A stretch of 64,000 bases of DNA from Paenibacillus_AQ nitricinens (GCF_052056485.1 NZ_CP183948.1:5518001-5582000), one strand, 5' to 3'; counted from the stretch's first letter, positions 51,818 through 61,708 are shown. The notes: generated by a model from the sequence alone, not told the origin. Program-made: numbers and translations.

Positions 51818-53380
51818 TTGATACAATCAAAAAGGAAATGGTTAGTTTTAGCCACGGTTAGTTTAGCCGTATTTATGGCAATGTTAGATATTACAATTGT
51901 TAATGTTGCATTACCAGAAATACAACAAGCTTTTTCATCGGACTTTTCAAATCTGCAATGGGTGTTGAATGCCTATACTTTAGTTTATGCTGCAATGTTG
52001 CTGCCAGTTTCAAAATTAGGAGACATTATCGGACGTAAAAAAGTCTTTTTATTAGGATTGGGTGTTTTTGTGATTGGCTCTTTAGCCAGTGGATTAGCAA
52101 ACAGTGATATTTGGTTAGATATCTTTCGAGGATTTCAAGGAATTGGTGGAGCAGCTATGATGTCATTATCATTAACGATAGTTACTTCTTCATTTCCCGA
52201 AAAACAAAGAGGACTTGCACTAGGTATTTGGAGTAGTGCCGTAGGACTTGCTATTGCCGGTGGTCCTTTGATCGGTGGGGCATTGGTTGATAGTTTTGGT
52301 TGGCGATCTATTTTTCTAGTCAACATTCCTGTTGGGATTGCAGCCATTTTATTAGGAATGTTTGTTATTAAAGAAAGTGAAACCAACAAGAATGAAAGAA
52401 TCGATATCCTTGGACTGATTTTCAGCACAGCTATGATTTTCACGATGATTTTGGCCTTAATTCAAAAGTCGGTGCATGGAGATTACGCATGGACTGATTG
52501 GCACATTTTAAGTCTACTTGGATTTTCACTCATTTTGCTTATAGCTTTTATCGTTACCGAAAGAAAAGTGAAACAACCAATGATTGAATTATCCATTTTT
52601 AGAAATTGGTCATTTAATGGTGCTAATATCGCGGCTTTTGTATTAGGTGCTGGACTATACGGAGGTTTTACTTACTTAACCATTCTTATGCAAAACTACA
52701 TGGGTTATTCAGCTTTTGATACAGGTGTAAAAATGCTGCTCATTACTGGTTTTACGATCGTTCTTGGTCCAATTGCGGGAATTATCTCAGGAAAAATTGG
52801 TAATCGTTGGTTAGTCAGTGGAGCACTATTTATCGGTGCAATCGGAATATTTGTTATGCGTTATATGATCAAAGCTCCGTTTGAATGGAGCTATCTAATG
52901 CCTGGTTTTATTCTTTTAGGTATAAGCAATGCTCTAGTCAATCCACCTATTACAAATGCTGCTATGAGTTCAGTTGATAAAGAGTATGTAGGTATGGCTT
53001 CTGGTATCTTAAATGTCTTTAGACAAGTGGGTATCTCCTTTGGTGTTGTAATGCTAGGAATTAAGTTAACAGAAGGTTATAACGATTCGTTGAATAATAA
53101 CATCATGAATTTAGCCAATATTCCTAGCGAGTTTAGAAATCAAATGCTGGCTATTTTCCATAAAGCTGGAGCTTTTGCAGGTTCACAAATTTTTGATAGC
53201 AAGCAAGCTGAAGCATTTAAAGTTATGCCGGCTTTTGATGAAATGAAGAAGATCGTTTTTAATGCTTTTAATTCTGGTATGCAAAATGTAACACTATTAA
53301 TTGGTATCTTCTTATTAATGGGTACATTGGTGAGTGTAATTTTGATTAAAGACAACAAGAATACACAGAACGGGAATTAA
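51818..53380 (+). CDS. MFS multidrug exporter, DHA2 (EmrB/QacA) family, 14 helices
   Basis: A 520-residue proton-driven drug exporter with 14 predicted membrane segments. Motif A is KLGDIIGRKKVF, motif C is AGGPLIGGALVDSFGWR, and the start LDITIVNVALPEIQQAF is typical of the DHA2 group. The start is TTG 51818, since AAAGGAGG lies seven bases upstream; an earlier ATG at 51755 would place the operator inside the coding region. Base composition is visibly more AT-rich than its neighbours. Together with its ArsR-type repressor and the flanking 57-bp repeats it looks acquired. The drug range cannot be told from the sequence. Confidence 0.88.
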   Translation: MIQSKRKWLVLATVSLAVFMAMLDITIVNVALPEIQQAFSSDFSNLQWVLNAYTLVYAAMLLPVSKLGDIIGRKKVFLLGLGVFVIGSLASGLANSDIWLDIFRGFQGIGGAAMMSLSLTIVTSSFPEKQRGLALGIWSSAVGLAIAGGPLIGGALVDSFGWRSIFLVNIPVGIAAILLGMFVIKESETNKNERIDILGLIFSTAMIFTMILALIQKSVHGDYAWTDWHILSLLGFSLILLIAFIVTERKVKQPMIELSIFRNWSFNGANIAAFVLGAGLYGGFTYLTILMQNYMGYSAFDTGVKMLLITGFTIVLGPIAGIISGKIGNRWLVSGALFIGAIGIFVMRYMIKAPFEWSYLMPGFILLGISNALVNPPITNAAMSSVDKEYVGMASGILNVFRQVGISFGVVMLGIKLTEGYNDSLNNNIMNLANIPSEFRNQMLAIFHKAGAFAGSQIFDSKQAEAFKVMPAFDEMKKIVFNAFNSGMQNVTLLIGIFLLMGTLVSVILIKDNKNTQNGN

Positions 53381-53440
53381 TCTTTTTTCACCAGTTATTA
53401 CATTCAGATCAACTTTCTGCGGTACCAGCATGCGCGATAC

Positions 53441-53497
53441 GGTTCACCGCGCTGTCTGTAACAGCAAGCTCTAGGTCCATCCCTTGTGGGATGGACC
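53441..53497 (+). repeat. 57-bp direct repeat, right copy
   Basis: It starts GGTTCACCGCGCTGTCTG and ends in a perfect 10-bp hairpin. It mirrors the copy at 51043-51099 in the same orientation, bounding a 2.3-kb segment. Confidence 0.75.
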
Positions 53498-53501
53498 TTT
53501 C
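53474..53501 (+). terminator. Terminator of the MFS exporter gene
   Basis: GGTCCATCCC pairs perfectly with GGGATGGACC around TTGT, followed by TTTC. It is part of the right 57-bp repeat, so the repeat may spread as a terminator-bearing unit. Confidence 0.85.
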
Positions 53502-53541
53502 TTTGGATCGTTATTGAGTCCCAAATAGCTATTTGTCTTCA

Positions 53542-54285
53542 TTATTGATACAGCCATATCCCTGAAATCGTCATCACCGCTGGCAGTGCAGCCTCGTCCA
53601 CCACCACATTGTCATACCAGCCGCCCACCGCAAGGTTAAGCACCAGATAAAAGGGTTCATCAAAGGGCATCACGCCCGGCTCTTGGCGACGTTCTGCAAA
53701 GCAATGTCCATCTACCAGCCATCGAATTGAACCTGCATCCCATTCCAGTGCATACTCATGAAATTCATTAATGGTTCCGCTCTCAAACTGGTGTGTGAAC
53801 TCCTCCACGATTTGATGTTCCCAATCCTTCCCGTAGTGCAGCGTTCCGGATATTTGCTTAGGCAAGCGGCCTTTGGCTTCCATGATATCAATCTCACCGG
53901 AAGCTGGCCAAGGGCCGTAAGCTTGTTCCTGCGGAAGCAGCCAGATGGCAGGCCATATTCCCTGTCCTACCGGCAGCTTTGCACGCACAACTAACTTTCC
54001 ATAGCAAAAGGAAAAATGGTCCTTTGTATCCAAACGGGCTGAGGTATATGCAAAATGCCGTCCATCCTTTTCGATGGATTCGCTGCGTGCACATAGATTT
54101 AAGCCAAACTCATCGGTATATAGATTGTTGGCCTGATCTGTATAATACTGCTGCTCACCGTTGCCCCAACCTGGGTCTATGGGCTTGCCATCATTATCTA
54201 ACAAATCGTTGCCAAGGCGGAGATTCCATAGCTTCAAATCGGCATTTCTATCTAAGAAATTCTGTTCCCATACGAGCTTGTTCAT
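53542..54285 (-). CDS. GH16 beta-glucanase without signal peptide
   Basis: A 247-residue glycoside hydrolase family 16 enzyme (laminarinase or lichenase type). The catalytic motif ExDxxE is ASGEIDIMEAKG, with KLPVGQGIWPAIWLLP before it, and the C-terminal half has FYLVLNLAVGGWYDN. No signal peptide is seen, so it should act inside the cell on imported oligosaccharides. ATG 54285 is preferred; the GTG nine bases upstream abuts the AGGGAG site. It is divergent from an LplBC-type importer and shares the catalytic block sequence with the secreted GH16 at 61709, which suggests a division of labour. Confidence 0.9.
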   Translation of the reverse strand: MNKLVWEQNFLDRNADLKLWNLRLGNDLLDNDGKPIDPGWGNGEQQYYTDQANNLYTDEFGLNLCARSESIEKDGRHFAYTSARLDTKDHFSFCYGKLVVRAKLPVGQGIWPAIWLLPQEQAYGPWPASGEIDIMEAKGRLPKQISGTLHYGKDWEHQIVEEFTHQFESGTINEFHEYALEWDAGSIRWLVDGHCFAERRQEPGVMPFDEPFYLVLNLAVGGWYDNVVVDEAALPAVMTISGIWLYQ

Positions 54286-54433
54286 TCTTCGCACACTCCC
54301 TTCATTTAATCACAGCATACTTAAATTTTACGCCTGGTCAAACAAATCTAAAAAAATGGGATAGGGTCGATAATCCTGGGCTTTTTTTCCTATGCGCTTT
54401 TTCATACGATGAAATAGAAAGGGGGTACGGTAC

Positions 54434-55354
54434 ATGTTCCAATACAGAACGGAACAAATGAAAGCGCTTGTTAAACAGTGGCAGTTGCAAAGTATGGTTA
54501 TCCCGGGAATCCTCTGGATGTTTATCTTTTGTTATCTCCCCATGTTTTGGCTCATTATTGCATTTATGGACTACAGCATCGCCAAACCCTTACTAGAATC
54601 ACCGTTTGCGGGGTTGAAGCATTTTCACGATTTTTTGACGGATGATCGATTTTGGCGTTCGATCCGCAATACCCTGGGGATGAGCAGCATCAAGCTGATC
54701 TTGGGTTTTCCCATTCCGATCTTGTTTGCTTTAATGCTCAATGAAATACGGGGTCTTCGATTTAAGCGAACGGTACAAACCATTTCGTACCTGCCGCACT
54801 TTATTGCCTGGACGATTTTTGGTGGCATTGCACTCAATTGGCTGGGTGAGGGCGGTGTGATCAATCAGTTGATGATGGCAATAGGATTCCAGGATCGTCA
54901 AATCCTGTTTAACAGCGACCCTAAGTACTTTTGGTGGATTACCTATTTCACCGACACGTTAAAAGAAACGGGTTGGAGCGCCATTATCTACATAGCAGCA
55001 ATATCCGGGATTGATCCGGGACTGTACGAAGCGGCCGAGCTGGATGGCGCAAATCGACGGCAGCGTATGTGGCATATCACCATTCAGAGCATACGCCCCA
55101 CCATCGCTATTTTGTTCATCCTCGCGGTCAGCGGGATACTCGGCAGTAACTTTGAGCAGATTTTTATGTTGAAGAACAACATGAACATGAAGATGGCGGA
55201 AAGCCTGGACTTGTATATCTATAATATGGGGTTGGTCTCCGGGCGCCATTCTTTCTCAACAGCCGTCCTGTTCGCCCGCTCTATTGTAGCGCTAGGTTTG
55301 TTATTTTTGGCTAATCATTCATCCAAAAAACTAACCGGCGACAGCATTTTTTAA
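54434..55354 (+). CDS. LplB-type ABC permease of the glucan locus
   Basis: A 306-residue six-helix permease with PGILWMFIFCYLPMFWLIIA near the start and YEAAELDGANRRQRMWHITI as the EAA loop. AAAGGGGG lies eight bases before ATG 54434. It is the first gene of the plus-strand unit and is 17 bases before its partner. Unlike most such operons, the binding-protein gene comes third. It presumably imports beta-glucan oligosaccharides. Confidence 0.87.
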   Translation: MFQYRTEQMKALVKQWQLQSMVIPGILWMFIFCYLPMFWLIIAFMDYSIAKPLLESPFAGLKHFHDFLTDDRFWRSIRNTLGMSSIKLILGFPIPILFALMLNEIRGLRFKRTVQTISYLPHFIAWTIFGGIALNWLGEGGVINQLMMAIGFQDRQILFNSDPKYFWWITYFTDTLKETGWSAIIYIAAISGIDPGLYEAAELDGANRRQRMWHITIQSIRPTIAILFILAVSGILGSNFEQIFMLKNNMNMKMAESLDLYIYNMGLVSGRHSFSTAVLFARSIVALGLLFLANHSSKKLTGDSIF

Positions 55355-55371
55355 AGGGGGAGAACAGAGGT

Positions 55372-56256
55372 ATGGAAAGACGCAAAAGGTTTCGGCAAAT
55401 TGGAGTATTTGAAGTCTGCAATACCCTGCTGATGCTGGCGGTTTGTTTTTTAACGCTCTACCCGATGTGGTTTGTATTCATTAACTCACTTAATGCGCCG
55501 CAGCAGGCATCACTGGGCACCGTCAACTGGTTTCCCAAAGAATTATCACTGGCCAGCTATAGTGTTGTATTCAATGATAAGACGATGATGAACGGTTTTT
55601 ACATCACCACGCTGCGCACGGTACTCGGAACAGCGATGCATGTATTCTTTACCGCTGTTATAGCTTACGGAATGAGCAAGTCTAATCTAATCGGCCGCAA
55701 AGTGTATCTCAAAATCGCACTGGTTACAATGCTGTTCTCAGGTGGTCTGATCCCTACGTTTATTCTGATGACAAAGCTGGGTTTATATGATAATTTTTGG
55801 GTATTTATAATTCCTTCCATGTACACTTTTTTTAATATGGTCATTTTTATGAGCTTCTTCCGCACCATTCCCGATAGCCTGGAGGAATCTGCGAAGGTAG
55901 ACGGTGCTTCAGACTATGGCGTTCTGTTCAGAATTGTATTGCCCAACAGCATGGCGGTTATTGCGACCATATCGCTTTTTTCAGCGGTCTATCATTGGAA
56001 TGATTATTACCAGGGCGTCATCTATATTCGCTCGCAAGAGTTACTTCCACTGCAGACCATGTTGTACAAAATTATTGCAGAGAATTCCATGTCTTTCATG
56101 CAGCAGCAAGCGATGGCACAATTCGGCGCTAGGCTGCCCGGCAACTCTATCAAATTTGCATCCATGATGGTAGCCACATTACCAATTCTCGTAGTCTACC
56201 CCTTTATCCAACGCTATCTGGTCAAAGGGGTGATGATTGGCGCCATTAAGGGATAA
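55372..56256 (+). CDS. LplC-type ABC permease of the glucan locus
   Basis: A 294-residue six-helix permease. The EAA loop is EESAKVDGASDYGVLFRIVL at about residues 182-201 and the protein ends KGVMIGAIKG, as in LplC. It lies between the LplB-type and binding-protein genes. The ATPase is missing, as in the other importers of this window. Confidence 0.87.
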   Translation: MERRKRFRQIGVFEVCNTLLMLAVCFLTLYPMWFVFINSLNAPQQASLGTVNWFPKELSLASYSVVFNDKTMMNGFYITTLRTVLGTAMHVFFTAVIAYGMSKSNLIGRKVYLKIALVTMLFSGGLIPTFILMTKLGLYDNFWVFIIPSMYTFFNMVIFMSFFRTIPDSLEESAKVDGASDYGVLFRIVLPNSMAVIATISLFSAVYHWNDYYQGVIYIRSQELLPLQTMLYKIIAENSMSFMQQQAMAQFGARLPGNSIKFASMMVATLPILVVYPFIQRYLVKGVMIGAIKG

Positions 56257-56321
56257 GTGCATAGGTCTCGAAACGGATATTTTAAAAAATTCAGAAGCAG
56301 CAGAGAAAGGATGATTATGTG

Positions 56322-57983
56322 ATGAAACGCAATCTGATCAAGCCAGGCTTGACCCTCGTTCTGGCCGTAATTCTGACACTAGGCACGGCCGCTTGTAGCA
56401 ACAATTCAGCCAATAACAAACCATCACCACAACCCACGGACAGTACATCCCCGCCGCCAAGCGAAGCAACGCTCAATCCCGATGAACCGGCATGGAAGCT
56501 CGACACCAGCCCTGTAGATCTAACTTGGTTTGTAGGCGCTAACTGGTACGCCCACACTTGGGGAGACAGCTTGGTCTCCAAGTATGTAACGGAAAAAACA
56601 GGTGTCAACATCAAGTTAGAAGTACCCTCCGGCGAAGCGAACGAGCATATTACCCTGATGATGACCTCCGGCAAGCTGCCAGACTTGATCTCGATGGGTT
56701 CATGGGAAACGGCTGTCAAAAAGCTATGGGAAGGCGATCATGTCTATGCCTTGAATGAATTGGCTGACAAGTATGATCCTTACTTCTTCAAGGTCGCCGG
56801 CGATGGCACACTGAAATGGTATCGTCAGGAAAATGGAAATACCTATGGTGTTCCGAATGATTCCTACAGCCCCAACCTGATGCATGAAACCGGAATGACA
56901 GCCGCCAACCAGACTTTCCTGGTGCGGAAGGATCTGTATGAAGAGATGGGCAGCCCGGATCTTAGCACGCCAGAGGGCTTTCTAGGTGCATTGCAATTAG
57001 TGAAGGATAAGTATTCACAGTATAAAGGCCAACCTATCAGCCCCTTCTTTGCGCAAGGGAATGTCCCTTACGGGATGACCGAATATCTGCAGAATTTACT
57101 GGCCGTCCCGCAGGAGAAAGACGGAAAAGTATACGACCGCATGACTGATCCCGATTATATTACCTGGTTAAAAACCTTCCGCACGGCATACGAGCGCGGG
57201 CTGATTAATGTAGACTTTCTGGTAGATTCCGACACTCAGGTCGAGGAAAAAACGAACAATGCACGTTATTTCATGATGGTTCGCGAGTGGACTGGGATGG
57301 CGGCTGTCAATCCTATGCTGGCTGCAAGTGGAAATCCGGATTCTTACTATATCGCAGTTGATGGCCCAAAGAACAGCAAAGGGGATGACCCTAAGCTATT
57401 CCCTGGTAACATGGACGGCTGGATGGTAACGATGATTAGCAAATCCACCGAAAACCCTGAACGGGCCATCCGCTTTTTGACCTATCTGGCCAGCGAAGAA
57501 GGCCAGCGCGATGTATTCCTTGGCAAGGAAGGCGAAACATGGGAAACGGTAGACGGCAAACCACAGCTGAAGCCTGAAATGGTACAATTACTCGAAAATG
57601 ATATTGAGAAAATGGAGAAAGAATATGGCATCATGGATACCTATTGGATGATGCGAAACCCTGTAATCATCAACCAGTGGAGACCCGAGAAAGCCCCTGT
57701 TCTTAAGCAAATGGAGGACTTCGCCAACCAACGGGCTGATATTGACAGTGGTATCTACAAGGGCTTAGATCCACAAGGCGATTCTGATGTATCGGTAGCC
57801 TGGTCGCGTATTTCTCAAAACTGGGAGGAAGTGCTGCCTGAGCTGATTACAGCTAAAAATGAGGCAGAATTCGATAAAATCTTCGAGAATTTCCTTGACC
57901 GCCGCGAGAGTTATAGCTTTGACAAGGTGATGGAATTCCGCCAAGCTGAACTGGATGTGCGAAAGTCCAAAATGGCAGAGTAA
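56322..57983 (+). CDS. Substrate-binding lipoprotein of the glucan importer
   Basis: A 553-residue LplA-type binding lipoprotein. The lipobox is GTAAC near residues 21-25, followed by a Ser/Asn/Pro linker. The mature part has LTWFVGANWYAHTWGDSLVS, KLPDLISMGSWETAVKKLWE and GMTAANQTFLVRKDLYEEMG, typical of this family. ATG 56322 is preferred to GTG 56319 by spacing to GAAAGG. A terminator follows. The ligand is probably a beta-glucan oligosaccharide, from the flanking GH16 genes. Confidence 0.87.
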   Translation: MKRNLIKPGLTLVLAVILTLGTAACSNNSANNKPSPQPTDSTSPPPSEATLNPDEPAWKLDTSPVDLTWFVGANWYAHTWGDSLVSKYVTEKTGVNIKLEVPSGEANEHITLMMTSGKLPDLISMGSWETAVKKLWEGDHVYALNELADKYDPYFFKVAGDGTLKWYRQENGNTYGVPNDSYSPNLMHETGMTAANQTFLVRKDLYEEMGSPDLSTPEGFLGALQLVKDKYSQYKGQPISPFFAQGNVPYGMTEYLQNLLAVPQEKDGKVYDRMTDPDYITWLKTFRTAYERGLINVDFLVDSDTQVEEKTNNARYFMMVREWTGMAAVNPMLAASGNPDSYYIAVDGPKNSKGDDPKLFPGNMDGWMVTMISKSTENPERAIRFLTYLASEEGQRDVFLGKEGETWETVDGKPQLKPEMVQLLENDIEKMEKEYGIMDTYWMMRNPVIINQWRPEKAPVLKQMEDFANQRADIDSGIYKGLDPQGDSDVSVAWSRISQNWEEVLPELITAKNEAEFDKIFENFLDRRESYSFDKVMEFRQAELDVRKSKMAE

Positions 57984-58004
57984 TAATGCCCATATTAAGA
58001 TTAC

Positions 58005-58041
58005 TGCCGGCCACCGAAAGGGTGGTCGGTATTCCCTTTTT
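58005..58041 (+). terminator. Terminator after the glucan importer genes
   Basis: CCGGCCACC (58007-58015) pairs, with one G-U, with GGTGGTCGG (58021-58029); CCCTTTTTA follows. The YesMN genes beyond it therefore have their own promoter. Confidence 0.82.
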
Positions 58042-58089
58042 AGCGGATTCTCCCCATTGGCGAGTCAGCCTGGTTCCCTACCAGACGAT

Positions 58090-58112
58090 TTGTAATATAT
58101 GGTATATTACAA
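58090..58112 (+). promoter_or_regulatory. Perfect 10-bp inverted repeat upstream of yesM-type gene
   Basis: TTGTAATATA and TATATTACAA are separated by TGG. It lies between the terminator and the GGAGG ribosome binding site of the kinase gene, so it is placed as an operator or an autoregulatory site. Confidence 0.6.
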
Positions 58113-58129
58113 GGGTAGGAGGCTATTAA

Positions 58130-59968
58130 ATGAAATATTTGCTGACTAAAATGAAAAAGCTTTACCGCAATTCCCGCATATCCAAAAAATTATTTTTGGC
58201 CTTCAGTATGATGATTGCCATTCCTGCGATTGTGGTATCCTTTTTATTTATCCGCACGCAGGAAAGCCAGCTATACAAGGACGCTATGGCCACCGGCAGC
58301 AGTCATGTTTCACGACTTAATGAACAGCTACGCAGCAGAATGGGTATTATTGAGAACGCTTCCTCTACTGCGCTGAATCAAAAGGCATTTGTAGATTTTA
58401 TTCACTCCAATATGCGTGGGGATGGCCTGCGTCTTGTGAAATTTAGACAAAATCAATTTGAGCAAATGCATAATATCATTCAAAGCCACGAGATGATCAG
58501 TGAGCTCAGTTTCTATGTCGATAATCCAAACCTTTTTGAGATTTGGCCTGAAATCTACCATTATGACAAGTTTCAGCCGCAGGACTACTGGGTGACCCTT
58601 CGGGAGGAAGGCGGTGCGGCATACCGCTTATTTGCTTTCAAGGATGGCGACCATACATTATCCTATTACCGGCTGGTACGCCTTCAGGGACAGCAGCAGA
58701 AACGCCCTACCATTATGGAAATTCGCGCCCAGCATAACGTCTTTTTCAGTGACCTGCTTGAGGATAGCGGGGGAGATTTCTTTTCTGTAGTGATGGACGG
58801 AACCACCCCTTCCCGATCTGTATACAATCCTGAGCATGTCTTTGCTCAAACTGCCGGTGAGGAGTTGGATAAAATTCTGGGCAGTATTCATCAGCGGCTG
58901 GATGTCATTCAGCAGAGTAGCCCTATTAAGGTCGAGGTCGGCGACCAGACTTACTACGCTTTGTATCGCTACATTGCCCCTTTGAACGCTTATGTCGTGG
59001 ATATTGCCTCTCATCAGGCACTGATGAAAGGCCCGCGGAGCTGGTATCTATTTGTTGTAGCGATCACATTATGTGTTCTGCTACTGATGTTACTGCTCGT
59101 ATCACATACTACCCGGCGGATATTTAGGCGGCTGGACAGGGTTCTGATTTCTATGCGCAAGGTGCGGCAAGGCCAACTGGATGCAAAAATCGATACCGGT
59201 CTCGGGGCGAACGAAACCGGTGACGAAATTGACGAAGTGGCCGTCAGCTACAATAACATGTTAGACGAGATCAAACATCTGATGACCCAGGTGGTAGATA
59301 AGCAACTGGTTGCCAAAAATGCACAACTGCACTCCCTGCATTCACAGATCAATTCACATTTTTTATATAACGCGCTGGAATCTATTCGTATGCTCGCAGA
59401 GGTTCAACGACAGCCGGCAATCGCCGATGCGTTAGTGTCTCTCGGTTCACAACTGCGTTACAGCATGCAGTGGCGCAGCGATACGGTTTCCCTTAGCGAT
59501 GAACTTGCCAACATCCACAGCTATATCCGCTTCATAAACTTTATGGAGGGCGGCAATATTGTATTGATGGCGGATCTCCCCCTAGAGGTGCTGCGTTATA
59601 CAATTCCGAAAATGTGCATGCAGCCCATCGTCGAAAATGCCGTTCATCACGCAGCCCCTTCGGGAGGCAGTGTAAACATCGAAATTACCGTATCTGTAGA
59701 GAATGACCGCCTTTTGCTAATAAAGATACGAGATGATGGTGCAGGTGTTGACCCGGAAATGCTGTACAGTTTGCAAGCTGTGCTGCTGGGCGACACGGAT
59801 TCACCGATTGTTACCAGCAAAAACGGACTGGGCCTGGAGAACGTGCATAAACGCATACAGCTTCATTATGGCAAGGGCTGCGGTCTTTGGATTGACAGTG
59901 TGCAAGGTGCCTACACCTGTGTAACCATACGTTTGCCTTGGGAAAATGTGAATCTTGGAGGATGGTAG
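58130..59968 (+). CDS. YesM-type sensor histidine kinase of the glucan locus
   Basis: A 612-residue membrane kinase: helix at about 19-40, extracellular sensor to about 300, helix at about 304-325, HAMP to about 380 (RLDRVLISMRKVRQGQLDAK), the phospho-His in LHSQINSHFLYNAL (Ser in place of the usual Pro) and the HATPase with MCMQPIVENAVHHAAP, DDGAGVDPE and GLGLENVHKRIQL. GGAGG lies seven bases before ATG 58130. It is three bases from the response regulator gene and would sense the glucan product outside the cell. Confidence 0.9.
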   Translation: MKYLLTKMKKLYRNSRISKKLFLAFSMMIAIPAIVVSFLFIRTQESQLYKDAMATGSSHVSRLNEQLRSRMGIIENASSTALNQKAFVDFIHSNMRGDGLRLVKFRQNQFEQMHNIIQSHEMISELSFYVDNPNLFEIWPEIYHYDKFQPQDYWVTLREEGGAAYRLFAFKDGDHTLSYYRLVRLQGQQQKRPTIMEIRAQHNVFFSDLLEDSGGDFFSVVMDGTTPSRSVYNPEHVFAQTAGEELDKILGSIHQRLDVIQQSSPIKVEVGDQTYYALYRYIAPLNAYVVDIASHQALMKGPRSWYLFVVAITLCVLLLMLLLVSHTTRRIFRRLDRVLISMRKVRQGQLDAKIDTGLGANETGDEIDEVAVSYNNMLDEIKHLMTQVVDKQLVAKNAQLHSLHSQINSHFLYNALESIRMLAEVQRQPAIADALVSLGSQLRYSMQWRSDTVSLSDELANIHSYIRFINFMEGGNIVLMADLPLEVLRYTIPKMCMQPIVENAVHHAAPSGGSVNIEITVSVENDRLLLIKIRDDGAGVDPEMLYSLQAVLLGDTDSPIVTSKNGLGLENVHKRIQLHYGKGCGLWIDSVQGAYTCVTIRLPWENVNLGGW

Positions 59969-59971
59969 TGT

Positions 59972-61543
59972 ATGATCAATATTCTGATTGTTGATGATCA
60001 AAAGCATATTCGTGATGGGCTCCAGGCCATGCTGCGCCAATTCCCCCTGCAGCTGGACAACATTTACTGTGCCGTAAACGGCATCGAGGCCTTGGGAGTA
60101 TTGCGTCAGCATAGCATTCAACTAGTGATTACAGATATCAGGATGCCTGATATGGATGGATTAATGCTGATGGCGCAGAGCAAAGAGGAACGCTTCGAGG
60201 TGGAATACCTGATTATTAGCGGCTTCAGTGATTTTGCGTATGCTCAAAAAGCCATCGAGCTTGGGGCAAAGGGCTACCTGCTTAAACCTGTGAAACGTGA
60301 AGATCTGCAAACCGCGGTAGAACATGTAGCGCATGAAATCAAAACACGGCAGGCGCTCTCGCGCAATATGGAGCATATCTCCCGTCGTGCTCAAGAGACA
60401 GACCGCAAGGAACTGAGTATGTATATGCAGGGGGCGGTGAGCGATGAGGCATGGCTCCTCCAAACCCAGCAGCAGAATCCAAAGTTGTGGAGTAATTACC
60501 GTCTGTGCCTGCTACGGGAGGAACTATGGATTAACCAACCGGGAGCCCATAGCAGTCACAGCATGGAATCTATTGCCTATCGGATATATGGCAAACAAGG
60601 ATGCATATGCTTGCAGCACCGCCCATATCTCGTCCTCGCTGTGGATGCTTCCGTAGATACGGGCGCCTTTCCGGCCGCTCTCAAAGCAAGGCAGATCGAT
60701 TCCATCACCGCTATGACCAGCCCGCAGCAAGGGTTGAAGGAACTGCCCCGCAGCTATATACAAGCGCTGGAGCTGTATCGCCACAGTTACCTTTTTCCAG
60801 AGAAGAGCTATATTCTACCCACGCATATTCAGCGGCTGGAGCAGCAGTGGGAGCTTCCCTATGAGGAGCTGTATGCCCTGTTCCAGTTAGTTGGCAGTAA
60901 GAACAGCGGCACCATCACCCAAGGCATTTCTAAGATATTTCACAAAGATACGCTGCAACGCTATCACATCCAATACACCCAGCAGCTATGCCGCGCCATC
61001 GTGCAGATGCTGGAGGAATACGTGCGTGTGATCCGCCCATATATGGGGGAAGAAGCGCTGGACATCGAATGTTTGCGTAATCTGTTCGACTATCCGGGTA
61101 TTCGTGATTATATTCAGGCGCTGCAACAACAGCTGCTTCGGTTGAACCAATTCTATTATGAATATAAATGCAGCTATCGTAACTCGCAGGATTTGAATGA
61201 GGCCATTCGTTTTATACACGAAAGTTATCATAAACCACTGGATCTGGCGATGGTATCCAACCATGTGTCACTTAATTATGCTTATTTTTCTAACCTGTTC
61301 AAGAAGAATATCGGCAAAGGTTTTGCAGAATACCTGCGCGATGTGCGTTTGGATAAAGCTCGTCGGCTACTGGCTGAGACCGATCATAAAATCGTCGAGG
61401 TAGCCACTATGGTAGGGTATGAAAGCTACAAAAGTTTCACACGGGCCTTCCGGGATGTCATGGACATGCAACCTACAGAGTACCGCCAAATGATTCGCCG
61501 GAAGCATGACAGAGAAGAGAAGTATCAGGACACCGCGCTATAA
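59972..61543 (+). CDS. YesN-type response regulator of the glucan locus
   Basis: A 523-residue regulator. The receiver domain (1-120) has acidic residues in LIVDDQKHIRDGL, the phospho-Asp in LVITDIRMPDMDG and Lys in YLLKPVKRED. The C-terminal AraC domain (about 410-515) has LAMVSNHVSLNYAYFSNLFK and IVEVATMVGYESYKSFTRAF. It starts three bases after the kinase stop, so the two are translated together. The likely target is the GH16-importer cluster around it. Confidence 0.9.
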   Translation: MINILIVDDQKHIRDGLQAMLRQFPLQLDNIYCAVNGIEALGVLRQHSIQLVITDIRMPDMDGLMLMAQSKEERFEVEYLIISGFSDFAYAQKAIELGAKGYLLKPVKREDLQTAVEHVAHEIKTRQALSRNMEHISRRAQETDRKELSMYMQGAVSDEAWLLQTQQQNPKLWSNYRLCLLREELWINQPGAHSSHSMESIAYRIYGKQGCICLQHRPYLVLAVDASVDTGAFPAALKARQIDSITAMTSPQQGLKELPRSYIQALELYRHSYLFPEKSYILPTHIQRLEQQWELPYEELYALFQLVGSKNSGTITQGISKIFHKDTLQRYHIQYTQQLCRAIVQMLEEYVRVIRPYMGEEALDIECLRNLFDYPGIRDYIQALQQQLLRLNQFYYEYKCSYRNSQDLNEAIRFIHESYHKPLDLAMVSNHVSLNYAYFSNLFKKNIGKGFAEYLRDVRLDKARRLLAETDHKIVEVATMVGYESYKSFTRAFRDVMDMQPTEYRQMIRRKHDREEKYQDTAL

Positions 61544-61663
61544 ATCAGGGGGCCACTGCTTAAATACACGAATATTATCAAAAGCCAAAAAATTGGGTTA
61601 TAACAAAAATAATTGTACCTTTTAGCGGATTATTATATTCGATAGAATAAAGGTGTTCCTACA

Positions 61664-61677
61664 TGTAAGCGGTTTCT
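61664..61677 (+). promoter_or_regulatory. cre site in front of the secreted GH16 gene
   Basis: TGTAAGCGGTTTCT matches the CcpA cre consensus at all fixed positions but the last. It lies 32 bases before the start codon, so glucose repression of the glucanase is likely. Between 61544 and 61660 nothing else is seen. Confidence 0.6.
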
Positions 61678-61708
61678 ATAACTAATACTTTATTACAGGA
61701 GGGCAAGT

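Noticed and set aside
51043..53497. Integron cassette with attC sites
   Set aside because: The 57-bp repeats lack the paired core sites of attC and there is no integrase gene; the hairpin is a terminator.
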